A stretch of DNA of 64,000 nt, from contig CM114272.1 of the NCBI GenBank assembly GCA_050084515.1, positions 310,001 to 374,000 on the forward strand. Direction: 5' to 3'. This document shows, one piece after another, positions 24,948 to 36,366 of the stretch. A model generated the notes under the pieces. The model saw only the letters and a program-made list of their open reading frames with translations. It was not told the DNA's origin and ran no database searches. Origin of the DNA: Blasia pusilla. Lineage: Eukaryota > Marchantiophyta > Marchantiopsida > Blasiales. Both the position numbers and the translations under genes were made by a program. The stretch's first letter is position 1. Each line of letters starts with the position of its first letter.

Positions 24948-27900
24948 TTTGTGCATACGGCCCCTCCGTGCGTATACGTATATGTGAATATCCACTCCGT
25001 GCTTATACATAAGGTTTATAAAGATATGTGTCATGTTCTGCATGTGTCGTCATGTTAGAACACTCCGCAAATTCTAATATAGATTAGTCTTTATGCATGG
25101 CTTCCAAGGCAATTCATCAAAGGAATATTCATCTAGATAATCAAATCAAACTCACCATAAAATTTAACAATCTCACATTGGAAGGGAAATACCTGTGAAT
25201 CAACATGAGGGGAATCCACCATTGAGGGGAATCCACCACAAATAACGCCAACATTGGAGTTCACTCTACATCAATCCACCAACAGGGCCAACCTGCATTT
25301 GAGGTTTGTTATTTGTTATATCCTTTCTAAAATTCTAACCTCATACTGTCTCACTTTTCAACTAATCTACTCTTAAGGGGTCCTAGTCAATTATCTCGAC
25401 TTCGCAAACATGATCTTGAACGATGTAAACAAACATCAAGAGGAGGTCAAGCCAAGGTATACAACTCCCATTGAGAGCCAAATGAAGTATCTAGACAATC
25501 TTGGGGTGATGCTATCTTTTTGGGAGCATGATATCACTATACGCCACATTCAGACCTTCATTACTCAAAGTCAAGCATGGGATTCCAATTTCCAAAGACT
25601 CCACAAAGATAGACCTGCATCACGTAATTTTCATCATTTCCATCCTCATAAAAATTCAATTATGTTCTTCTATAGGTAAATTTATAGGTACATTTAAGTT
25701 GTATTTCCTTCTACTTACATGTGATTGATGTGTTGTTGTTTTTGCAGGTATGTAGAAAGAAGCTTTGAGATTCAAAAATGTGGATTTCAAAGAAGCATCC
25801 CTAACTAGGATAGATGCAACTTGCCTCTTCAACTTAATCTCCGGTGGCATAAACCTAGATCGAATTTATATGCTCAGGCACGAGATGCATTTTCCAACTG
25901 GCATGCTCATAGATGTGACCTCTATCAAAGCAACAAACTTGTTTGAGTACATGAAATAAGTATATGATGACAACTGATTGTCTGAGTTTTTACCCCTTCC
26001 AATAACTCTGGATAATTGCCATGCCTTTATGTTGTTTCTTCAATTTGATGATGTAATCATCATATCGTCCATACTTGGCATCAACAACCCACATAACACA
26101 ACATCTGACATGCCAAAGGTCTTTACAAGGCCTATTTAAAACCAGACATTCACCACTCCCACAAATGACTCTTATGATCTAGCTCTCCTTGTTATATCAC
26201 CCAACAAGCGGAATGTGCCTAAGCTTTGTTCTCGCCAGGTATTTTCCTGCCAAGTATTCCACACTAAATTCTAGTTTTCATCATTTTTTCCAATCTTAAA
26301 TCTGCCATACATCTTCTGATTCACTTATGATATAATTTTCTCTTCTTTTTTTGTGCAGAAAAAATTATTGTTCATGATGGACACTCTACCTTAGCAGTAC
26401 CTCTAGAATAGAAACAAATTTCTTTTCAATCTAGTTTGCTTTGTCTTATTACTTATAATTGAGACTGTATTCTAGAAATTGTAACTATGATGTTTGATAA
26501 TGTTAATTTTTGCTAATATTGTATTTACTGTAAGGCGTATACCACTTTCTTCTTGAGCACATGCATCCATTCTCAACTTAAACTACATTTTTCCACTCAG
26601 TGAAATGACTTTACTTCGTTGCCTCTTTGTTCTACTTTCTTCAATAACAAATTTTCAATTCTTCACTAACCTTATGTAATTTATAGTTAGTTTTCAGCCG
26701 TTATGTATGCATTCCAAATTTCAAGTGTAAGTAATCAATACTCTTTTTCAATGGTTCCCATTATATATTTTCTCATGCATTTTTCTTTCAATCCGAACCT
26801 CTTTTTTGTGTCAATCTACTTGTATTATTGATTTTCATTTAAGCTCATTCAATTATAAATTTTTAATACTTTTTAGAGGATAAATGTCCATATATGCCGA
26901 CCAACATGTGGTGGACCATTTCATCAAGATGACTCAACTACAACTCGTAGGTGTTCTACTCCACAAGATGCACACTATCAATACGTTGATGTTGATGTGT
27001 CATACGGAGACCATATACAAGCGTCATCAAAAACTTTGCCACACACTTATCATGACGTTCTTCTTGGACTAGGTGCTACTCATGAAAAGCATTCAAGCTT
27101 ATCAAGTCAAATTGACATTCCTAGCGACCTAATGCATTTTGCCTTCCAAGATAATGAGCATAGTGTTGCTCAAAGACACGAATGGAAGAAGCAACTCATG
27201 GGCTCTTGAGCGGAGCTGTTTTCCCAAGATGTTGGATCTCTACTTCAATGCGATACCAAGTTGTCATTGTAGCTCAAGCTACTTCAATCAATGTTACGTG
27301 ACTATAGGGGTTAGACCATTATGTTGCCAGCCTTTTTAAAATTTTGGCTTCAGAACCAATGTTTCTTTAACTCTAGTCCCATCTGGACATCGGTTGGTCC
27401 ATTTCTAATCAAACTTTTCCTTCATATTTTCACCACTTGTATCCTTATGCTTATAGATCGAGAGGGAAAGACACTTTTGTTCCAAGACTCTTGGAATCTT
27501 AAGCATTATCTAGTGTCAACTTTAGTTTTTATCCTGCTCAATTTTCTTCATATGATGTTGAATGTTGTTACACTTTGCACACTCATTGAAATATTACTTC
27601 AATGTCAACTTCCTGTTTGATGTTGCTTAGCTTTCTTCATACGATGTTAAGTGCTATTTACTTACATGCTTAACATCGCTAGACTAGAGTTACACACATC
27701 CTCACCTTCATTGTCTAATCCATAATCCACTTTAGAACACAAGTTATTCTTATGTGTCATTAAAGTTCTTCATTTCTTTCTACTTTGTAGAGTAGTTCAA
27801 TTTCATACAAAACAATTTATGGGCACTTGCAAACTTCAAATTCATTACAATGAAGTTCAACCTCCTCTTAATGAGTTATGCCCTTGGCTCAGAATGCCAA

Positions 27901-28224
27901 GACCTAGACCCATCTCAAGATATCAAACTTTCCATCCTCACAATTTCCAAAATTTAATGATATTTCTCAACATCGATATAACTCTCTCAACAAATAACTC
28001 ATGACCATTCGTAATCACTACCATGCTCATCTATATATATAACTACATCACCCTAAGTTTTTTTTCCCACATCGTCAATTTAACTAGTTAGGCAGCATAC
28101 TTGTACATAAAAAAATCAAATAACATAGCCAATTTATAATCTAGAATCATCAATCTATATACTTAAAAGATGATGGGTTTACGTATCCTTTCTTGACATA
28201 TATACATTTTGTCCTCGTCGTGAT
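24948..28224. other. AT-rich intergenic, possible decayed + strand element
   Basis: Open stretches on the + strand at 25410-25679, 25765-25959, 26884-27072 and 27321-27620 look vaguely protein-like, with intron-like TTTGCAG junctions (for example near 25741-25748), but I recognise no family. A body of a Helitron ending at 24911, or another decayed element, would fit. Confidence 0.3.
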
Positions 28225-28373
28225 GACGTTCGTAACAGGAAAGCTAAACTATCATAATGCAAAAATTAAATTAACATGATAGAAGTTTAACTAGATGTGA
28301 CGTTTGTAACAAGGAAAGCTAAACTATCATAATACAAGAATTAAACTAACATGATAGAAATTTAACTAGATTT
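28225..28373. repeat. Two tandem 74-bp units
   Basis: GACGTTCGTAACAGGAAAGC at 28225 and GACGTTTGTAACAAGGAAAG at 28299 begin two units that share AAACTATCATAAT, TTAAACTAACATGATAG-type sequence and TTTAACTAGAT. They differ at about seven positions and one indel. Confidence 0.8.
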
Positions 28374-28667
28374 GGCGCATAGCATTAAGCTAGTGTTCTT
28401 AAACCAACGTGTTAACCCGAAATAGATCATCTACGTCCTCCTACTTCTTAGGCTACGTAGCAGGTACATATCACCCAAGGGTGGGCCAAGCTGATGTGGC
28501 AGTGTGGAGCTGATGTGGGCAGGGTGTGGAGCTGGACCAATCGAGCCTCGAAGGGAGGGCAAAATGGGAGGGCTGGTAGGTCCTCCATTTCCCCTCAATA
28601 AAAACTCATCAGTTTTCCGGTTGCCATGTGATGACATGGCGCGTACGTGGAAATGGGCCATGCCTTG

Positions 28668-28681
28668 CCACGTGACGTCGG
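28668..28681. promoter_or_regulatory. Combined G-box and CRE-like site
   Basis: CCACGTGACGTCGG joins a perfect G-box (CACGTG) to TGACGTC, both classic binding sites of plant bZIP factors. It lies about 740 bp upstream of the small Cys-protein start, just before the sharp switch to GC-richer sequence, so it probably sits in that gene's promoter. Confidence 0.45.
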
Positions 28682-29415
28682 ACCCCTCCTCCCTCATCTG
28701 CTCACGGCTCTGCCATTCTTTCACGAGTCCTGTCACCTCTCTCTGTGCCAAAATCCCCTCCTCCCAAGCGTCCCGGTGATGCAGCTTTCGTCTTTTTAAG
28801 GTGATTCTCTTGCTCTTCTTAAGCTGTGGACCGCTTTTCTTCGCCACTGTGTTGGCCTGCCGGTGCGGTGAGTTGTGGGGAGGAGAGCAGGAAGTCTCAG
28901 GTGGTTTTGTGCATGAATGTGTAGCGGGTTGCTTTTGTCGATCCCGGCAGATCTCGATTGATCTCGATTTGAACAATTTCTGGTTTTAGGGGCTTCCATC
29001 TCTCCCTGCGGGTGTTGCTCTGCCTTTCCTTGAAATATTCGGAAACTTAGTGTCAGGCTTTGGAGGCTGGAGAGTCTGAGTAGGGATTCCAACGTTTCAG
29101 GTCAACCAACGGTTGTATGGAAAGTCTCTCTGGAGATTTCTGTTCTTGCGACGGTCCTTCCATCTGCGAACTGGAGAACGTGTCCGCTTCCGGGGAATTG
29201 CGTGGTCTATTGAGGAGTTCGTTCAACTCATCACAGCGGCTGCACAACGAGTGAGAAGTGAAGGGGAGATTTTTAGGGCTCAAGGGTGCTCTGCCGCAGA
29301 TTTCTCCTCAGAGGCGACGGAGCTTTCAGGGCGTGGGGTTTTCTTGAGTTTGGGAATTTCATTTCGTTTTCCGCGACTCCATCGTAGTCCGTGTGGAGAT
29401 CCAAGAGAGGGCAAA

Positions 29416-29700
29416 ATGTCGTCGACAATTCGGCGGACCTCGGCTGCTGTGGGAGGAGGGTTGGGAGCGTTGGTAGGGCTGGCCGTTTACTCCTACAGCT
29501 CCTCGTCGGTGGTTCCCACCATTCCAGCTCCATTGGCAACAAGGCCGATGGCAAGTATCGCCGATGTCCGGACCGCGGAGGTGCTCGAGCCAGAGTGCGA
29601 CTGCGCACCTCTGTGGGAATGCATGCAAAAGGAGGAGGGAAGTTGTGGATTGCTGGAAAAGCAGCTCCGCGAATGTGTTGCGCGGAATAAGAGACTGTAG
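29416..29700 (+). CDS. Small membrane-anchored Cys protein, CHCH-like
   Basis: A 94-residue protein starting at the ATG in GGCAAAATGTCG. It has a basic N-terminus (STIRR), a glycine- and alanine-rich hydrophobic stretch at about residues 10-34 that could be a signal anchor or mitochondrial targeting segment, and a C-terminal half with five cysteines at 61, 63, 69, 77 and 87. The last two are spaced CX9C, as in intermembrane-space CHCH proteins, but a full twin-CX9C pattern is not present. I cannot name the family. The reading frame is open upstream to 29113 but without an ATG, so I take 29416 as the start. The leader holds at least one other ATG (29117), which opens an out-of-frame upstream ORF. 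The gene seems intronless. Confidence 0.6.
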   Translation: MSSTIRRTSAAVGGGLGALVGLAVYSYSSSSVVPTIPAPLATRPMASIADVRTAEVLEPECDCAPLWECMQKEEGSCGLLEKQLRECVARNKRL

Positions 29701-32114
29701 ACTCAAATGATTCGTATTTCCAAGAGTAGGATGAGTAGTACAGAGTTGGTGTTTCTCGTAGCGATCTTCCGTAAGCGTGAACTTCGTGGAGGAGCGCCTC
29801 ACGCTTTGGGAGGGAGGGAATAGTCACGAGGTGGTGGTGTTTTCGCCATCCGTGTTCGTTAGAGAAGTAGCTCATGCACCGAATGTGATTCATACATGGT
29901 GTGGGTGGAAATGTAGAGGAGATGGTACCAGTCACCGAGTTCCTTGGTGCACACGGTTTTAAGCACTCCAAGTCATGGAGCATTAAGCTCCGCGGACAGG
30001 ATTGTAATTTTCTTTCGACCACATTCCAGTTCATGATTGTTTATGCCATTTTTACTGTCTGGATTACTCTGTATAGGGTCTCCAGAGTTTGCTAGATTTA
30101 GGACGATAGGAAATGTTCGTCTATGTTTTCCATCATCGTTTGCTCTTCAGTCGACTATGAACGGTAAGATTAGAGATTGAGGATTAGAGCTCCTCCTTCC
30201 CCAAACAAGCATGGATGGCCAGACGGAGATGCGTCTTCTCCGACAACGTTGGCCGATCTTCACGTAGTTACTTCGAGTGTGTTCAATTCTGAAAACTAAG
30301 GAGTGCAGTTTGAAAACTCAATTCGCGAAGAGTCCGCTGGTATCACAAAGATGGTGCCAACTGCCCCGAGACCTTTTCCGTGAAGTTTTGAGTCCTACGG
30401 AGGGTATGTGTCACGCCTAGGGCGTTGGGCCGTGGTGCCATGTGGCGTGGGTCCCCTTGTTTGCTTAAGAGAAACCGCACCTTTTGGGACCAGCGACCTT
30501 CAACGAGGACTGTTGAAGGTCCTGTTCGCAGTAACAAAAGTCACTCCGGAACACGACATTCTTCCCGAATTCCTCTGAAAGCAGGCGGTTTATCATCGTT
30601 ACGTTGCTTTGCCTTTCCACGGTTGCTGCTTTCTGCACAAAGTGTGACCTCACTTTACAAATCGAAGGAGGATATACCATGTGAATTGGGTGCCTCCGCA
30701 AGCCCTTGCCACACAGCTCAGGCCATCTGCAAAGTTGAAACTCCCAAGCACGGGTAGAAACGTGAAGGTGGGGCGGCATCCACCTTCACGCACCACCTTC
30801 ACGTTTCTACCCGTAAACAAATAGCCTTAAAACCTAATTCGTTACTACCTCGGGGTAATCAGATAGCCTCTTTCCCGCCTGTGCACAACTCTATGATGGT
30901 CTCCACCTTCATGAGTAGCAGGATGACTATGGGCCATGCGCGTCGGGAAGAAAGCGGTCGGGAGGAGCCAAACCAATAATACTCTGCACTCGCCCGTGGG
31001 ATACTCATCATACAGAGTTTAGGTCTCTGTTCTGACTTATACGATTTGGGTCTTTTATCGTGGAGTGGCGGAAGTACCTAGGGAATGCGAAGTCTGATAG
31101 GTCTTTGGGGTAGACAGCGTGATGTCTACCCACTGATCAAGTAATTGGCCATCGCAAAAACGCAGGGAATATTCCTCGTTCATACCACGAAATCCTCGTT
31201 CACTGGAATGTCCAGAGAAGCGTCACTGACGCCATCAATCGGACAGGAAAGTTTCCCAACAGCGAACGATCCTTCTGCGAATGGAGAAAGTGTAAACTCA
31301 TGAGGGAAAAATTGAATCTTAAATCGAAGGATATACGAGTTACACAAAATTGACGCCTCCCATTTTGAATCGTCATTTCGGGCCCCCAATTTACCAGAAT
31401 TTTCAGTGGAACAGTGACTTTCATACGTTCTTGACATCAGTTCAGTGGAACATCAGTTCTTCACAAAGACCCCGGGTTGCAAATTCCTTGCTGGACGTGT
31501 CTTGTTCAACTTCCACAGTAAGAAAAAATACGTTCGAAAACGAAGATCCTTCTAAGCCTACACTTCCCAACTCCTCAATCCATTGTGACCAGAGTCTCCG
31601 TCCTCGACTCGAAGCTCCGACACTAGTTGTGCTTTGAACGCACGGAAACGTCTGGACTGGCCGCGGGAACAGCTGTCACCTCCGCTCCATCCGAATTTCA
31701 AAAGATTGCTTTCTCCCGTTGGGGTTTGTGGTCTATCAGTTTGTTTGGCTTTGCTTAGAACCCAGAGGTTCAGTCAATTAGCTTTCCGTCTTGAAAAAAA
31801 TCTTCCAAGGGTCGGTCTAGTGTGCCCCGAATAAGGCTCTAACCTTGGGCTGACCGGAGCGTGGACAGGGGTTGAGAGGAAAAGAATTACCCCCGGAAGA
31901 GTGGCTGTAACCCAACGTAATGAAAGAAATTGGAAGCGAATGTTTCACAGTTCGTAACGAGGAGGACGCGGCGGTTTCACTCGCTCGGATTCAAATTAGT
32001 TTGGCTGTGATTTGAAAAAAATGCACGTCCAGCCCATAGACAGCCGTCGGTGCGCACGCGGCTGGGGCAGAAGAATTTCAAGATCCGTCGAGTGCAAGAG
32101 CGCGCTGACGCACG
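29701..32114. other. Intergenic between Cys protein and lipase
   Basis: This is GC-balanced single-copy-looking DNA. It holds the 3' untranslated region of the small gene, a perfect 22-bp inverted repeat at 30750-30814 and the lipase promoter. ORFs here (up to about 110 codons on either strand) show no family resemblance. Confidence 0.4.
30750..30814. repeat. Perfect 22-bp inverted repeat, 21-nt loop
   Basis: The arm 30750-30771, beginning ACGGGTAGAAACGTG, is exactly complemented by 30793-30814. The loop itself contains a further CCACCTTCACG copy, so the arm has been copied at least twice. Confidence 0.9.
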
Positions 32115-32123
32115 TTATAATAT
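32115..32123 (+). promoter_or_regulatory. TATA-like box of the lipase gene
   Basis: TTATAATAT lies 305 bp upstream of the lipase ATG and is preceded by GC-rich sequence. A start of transcription around 32145-32155 would leave a leader of roughly 275 bp. Confidence 0.4.
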
Positions 32124-32427
32124 CCTTCCATCGAAGAACCATTTGAGCATTCGATCAGTTGTAACCTGAAAGAGCAATTCCGTGTTGTAATTAATCAGTG
32201 TTCAGTGACCATCGTCGCACTCTACTTTAACTAGATCTACAGCATGCGCTCGAGAGAGTGTGAGGATATATCGCTTGTCTAGAATCAAGAAATACCTGGA
32301 TTAGAGGAACGTCGCTCTTGATTTCAGACGAAGTATGTATAGGCAATAGCACCGATCTACTAGTACATTTCCAGAGGAAGCCTCGAAGATCATCGTCGAC
32401 ATCGAGATTAAGAAACACGCGGGTACG

Positions 32428-35400
32428 ATGTGCAGATTCAGCTCAATGCCTCGCAGCGCACGCCGGTCTGTGATGGTGCTCCTCAGTCTGGCACTGGCGG
32501 TTACTCTCACGCCCGACTTGCATGTTCATGGTGCCGATTCTCAATTCTGCGGCAAATATGTGAAGCCTTATGGCTATATCTGTGCAGAATACAAGGTAAG
32601 ATGTGGTCTCCAACCGGTTTCTGCTTTCTCCAACAGCGTTTAATGAGTTTGCTCTTTGGCTTGAATATTTGTGTCAGCCTTGCATTTAACCTTTAGAGCG
32701 GGGGTTAAGACATGATGGATGCGGATGGTTTTGGATACTCTCAGACGCAGACGGTGGACGGCTATGTGTTGGTTGCGCATCGGTTAGGAAGCACACCTAA
32801 AGTGACTGCAACCGCAGCTGAAGACACGGCCGCATCTGCCGACCCACCAGTGGCAAGTTCTGGCACGGTGACACAACCGTGGGACAACTTTGATGAGTCG
32901 ATAACACCTCGATCTTCAAACAGTAATGCGGATCTACCTTACAACGTTCACACGGAAAGTCCTCCATCAGATGGCAGCAACCAGCCTTGGAATGTACCTA
33001 ATTACCAGTCCAAAGGCCCTCACTCGGATCGTCTTCCTTTCACCAGCGCGGCAGCAAGAGATCAGCCCCAGGTTAGTTCCGACAGAAAAGTCTCCATACC
33101 TTTTGAGAGCTCTGACTCTGGCCATGGGTCACGCCGGAGGCAAGCACTCCTCGTCGGAGATGTTTTTGTGAAGGCCGTCGAGGATGAGACCGCGACCGGG
33201 GAGCCTTGTCCACAAACAACACCAAGTAGTCGGAGCACGAGTTCCCCTTCCTCGCCAGATGTCGATGATTCCGAGGACGATTATCTTGGAGAGCCTGATT
33301 TCCCAACAGGGCCTGATCTACAGAGTTCTTCTGGAACACCCGCCCCCTCGCCGTATGCTAAGATTCCTTTTTCTCCGACGTCTCCAGCAAATGCTTGGAG
33401 CTCGGCAGCCTCGCCCAATGTTCAGAGTCCTCAGAAACGTTTGGTGTCGAGTGGTACGAGCGACACAATCACAGCAACTGCTGAGAATCCTCGCAGTGCT
33501 GCCCCAACTTCAAATGCTGGGAGTCCCAGAAGTTCCCCACGCACTGAGCATCCTGACGACAGTATCAGTGGCACGAGCGCGTCCAATCAAGTTCACTCCA
33601 TGGCCTCTGCTCCAATTTCAGAGGTCTTGTTTATGCCTAGTCCAGCTACGAATGTGGAAGCTCAGGCTTCCGATGTATCAGACCGGGAAGTTGCCGCACC
33701 GAGTCTGACTGTAGCTCAGGATAATATGTCTCCATCGCCGTCAGCAGCTAATCTCAACGCTCCTTCGACGGCCGTCTCAGAAGAGTTCGCACCGAGTGCG
33801 TCTCAAGCTCATGATCAATCTCCATCGTCAAGCTCTACAACACCGGAGGCGAGCGCTCCTTCACCATCAGTCTCCGCAGAGTTCGCACCGAGTCCGACTC
33901 CAGGTCACGATGGATCTCCATCACCTGCATCCGTAGCAAATGCGAGATCTCCTTCGGAAATACTGTCAGCAGATCTCACGCCGAGTCCGACTCCAGCTCA
34001 TGATCGAGATCTGTCTCCATCACCGGCAGCAAATGCTAACGCTCCTGCGGAAATGGTGTCGGCAGAGGTCGCACAGAGCCCAAGTGCCACAGCGGAAGAC
34101 CTACTTGACTCGAGGGGACCTCCTGTCCTTCTTATGCACCCGGAGTTCCTGAACGGGGACAGTTGGTTTCAGCTTACGGACGCTGCCGATAGCTTGCTGC
34201 CTATGCTGCTAATGGATGCGGGCTTCGATGTATGGATTGGTCACCAGCGAGCGACATATTGGGGCCACGATCACATCAGCTCGACACCCGATCAGAAGGT
34301 AATTACGTGCATGCGTATATGTGTTCTTGATCACAATTGAAGGCTTGCGCAGATCAGTTTCCATTCCGCATCGAGGAACGAAGCTAGTTTGTTGTTCCAG
34401 TGCTAATGTAGACGCTTGATTCAAACTTATCGAGGGAGCAATCAAAGTCTATGGCTCAGTAATGATTTGAATGGCGCTCTTGGTATGCTTGCAGAGCTAC
34501 TGGAATTGGACCTGGGATGAACATGCGAAGTACGATGTGCCTGCCCTCTTGGGACTTGTAAACCAGCACACCAGATCCGCAGTGCACTACATAGGGGTTT
34601 CCCAGGTGAGCACGTCTGTACATGTCGTTCGTCTCAAGAATGTCTATCTGGAATCGTAAATTCGTGATTCATGAATGTGAAAAGAAAGTTTATTAATCTT
34701 TCACTCCGGCCGAAATTTTCCAGAGTGCAACGGTGGGAGCGGCGGCAGCAACTATGCCTCGGGTGTCTCAGTTAATGAGGAGTTTGACGCTCGTGGGCCC
34801 AACAATCTTCCGAGGAAACACAACTTCGCTCATGCTCGATGCCTGGGCTTTCTTGTTTGGCAACAGTCTTGATCGAGTGAGTTTCGACAGTTATTGAGTT
34901 CTTAGATTATTAGTTTCATCGCTCGAGTTCAGATCAAGAAAATATGCAAAGATCTCCTGAACAGAGATCTAGATTTAAGGATATTTATATGCATCCGTCT
35001 TTCTTTTCAAAATAAGAAACTCGACCTTTAGCCTTCATTAAAAATGCGTCTTCACTCTACAGACCTATTACGATGGCGGCTACCAGAACGGCGCGTTCAA
35101 CTTTTCTTCGTGAGTACCTCTTCCTAAGCTCTTCAGCGTGGGGAATTCACCCAAACGTAATTGTGGAAGGCTTAGACCATGTCGTCACTGATCGAGGACT
35201 ACTTTAATTATGAGTCGGGAACAAGTAATGTCCTCGATCCTACACGTGTATGATTGTAGCCCCGGATGTCTCACTAGCTTCTCGTCTTGGTTTCTTCACA
35301 GTGCGTTTCCAGTGAGCTCACTTGAAGGACAAGGTCCTATGTCTACCGTCATAAACACGATCTCAGGTACGCGCGTATCGATGCACATGCACATGAAATT

Positions 35401-36104
35401 AAGAGCTGCGAGTGTCTGCATTCGCGTTTCAAATTTCCCGGTATGCAAATTTCATACGCGTTCACAGATCGAGATGGATCGATCTGCTACTGAGACCACG
35501 ATAGGGTTGATTTCTTCCACTAAATCCTCCGCCTCCTGAATGCTCGTGCACGTACAGGACCCAATTGCTGCTTGGGATCCGCAGTCGTATCTTTCAGGAA
35601 CGGATGGGATGGAACGACATCCTACAAGAATCTCTTGCACTATCAACAAGGTGAGACCCGAGACCGGAACTCTGTCCAGGACTTTGAAAAGTTGACGATT
35701 ACTTAAAACCTGGAGCTTGTTCGCTCCGCAGCAGCGCTAGAAGACCTCTGAACTCATTTTGTGGCCGCCCGTGTATGGGTCTTCGTGCAGGCGTGAGGAC
35801 GAACAGCTGGAGTCGCTTCGATTATGGGGTGAACAATTCTTTGGCCTACGGTGGATCAGCGGTTCCGCAGTATGTCCCCGAGGACATCCCGCCCTATCTT
35901 CCTGTGCTGACCATTTACGGTGGCCAGGACGCCTTCGCTCCACCTGCCGGAACACACTCTTTCCTTTCGCGCCTTAGAGCTCCATCTGCTGCTGTGCTAT
36001 TGCCGAAGTATGCGCATCTCGACCTCAACTATAGCATGAACAGAACACAAGACGTGTTCATCCCCATCCTCAACTTTCTCGAAAAGCTAACCAAGTTTTC
36101 TTGA
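32428..36104 (+). CDS. Acid-lipase-family protein with giant Ser/Pro/Ala-rich insert
   Basis: Belongs to the lysosomal acid lipase and plant triacylglycerol lipase 2 family (alpha/beta hydrolases). Eight exons join in frame: 32428-32595, 32745-34298, 34495-34605, 34724-34876, 35063-35109, 35302-35366, 35558-35650 and 35791-36104. They give 834 residues, about double the usual 400 to 430. Residues 1-35 form a signal peptide. The family start follows (YGYICAEYK, VDGYVLVAHRLGS). Then comes an insert at about residues 73-512, rich in Ser, Pro and Ala with repeated APSPS or TPSPTPAHD units. The family resumes with PPVLLMHPEF, GFDVWIGHQR, YWNWTWDEHAKYDVPA, YIGVSQSATVG, FDYG, IYGGQDAFAPP and YAHLDLNYS. 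The likely triad is Ser in GVSQS, Asp in GGQD and His in YAHLD. The usual GHSQG has become GVSQS and the oxyanion HG has become HP. A secreted or wall-located protein is inferred. Confidence 0.85.
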
Positions 36105-36345
36105 CAATTCATGGTGATGGTGCCTCTACATGCGCGCTGTACAAATGTAGCTCACATATACATACGACCCTTTTTCCATTGATCAGGTGTAGCCGTACCA
36201 GGAAACACGTGCATGTGCTGCAGAATCGAAAAGTTTCGACTTGTGAAACGCAGCGTCAGCATGCATTTCGCTTGGCCTACAGTGTGCACATGTTTTGTAG
36301 TTTAGGTGACTAGTACGTTCGACAATCACGTATAATTGGATGGAG

Positions 36346-36366
36346 GCACGCACGCACGCACGCACA
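36346..36366. repeat. GCAC microsatellite
   Basis: About five uninterrupted GCAC units. Confidence 0.9.

Noticed and set aside
28431-28976. 181-codon - strand ORF
   Set aside because: Located in the promoter and leader of the small Cys gene, with no recognisable domain and a composition-driven Arg/Ser/Pro content.
29113-29415. N-terminal extension of the small Cys protein
   Set aside because: The frame is open but has no ATG before 29416, and the extension has no protein-like pattern.
29273-30034. 253-codon - strand ORF over the small Cys gene
   Set aside because: It lies fully antisense to the better-supported + strand frame, shows no domain, and its codons look like a by-product of the GC-rich + strand sequence.
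33184-33708. 174-codon + strand ORF inside the lipase exon
   Set aside because: It is an out-of-frame shadow of the Ser/Pro-rich lipase exon.
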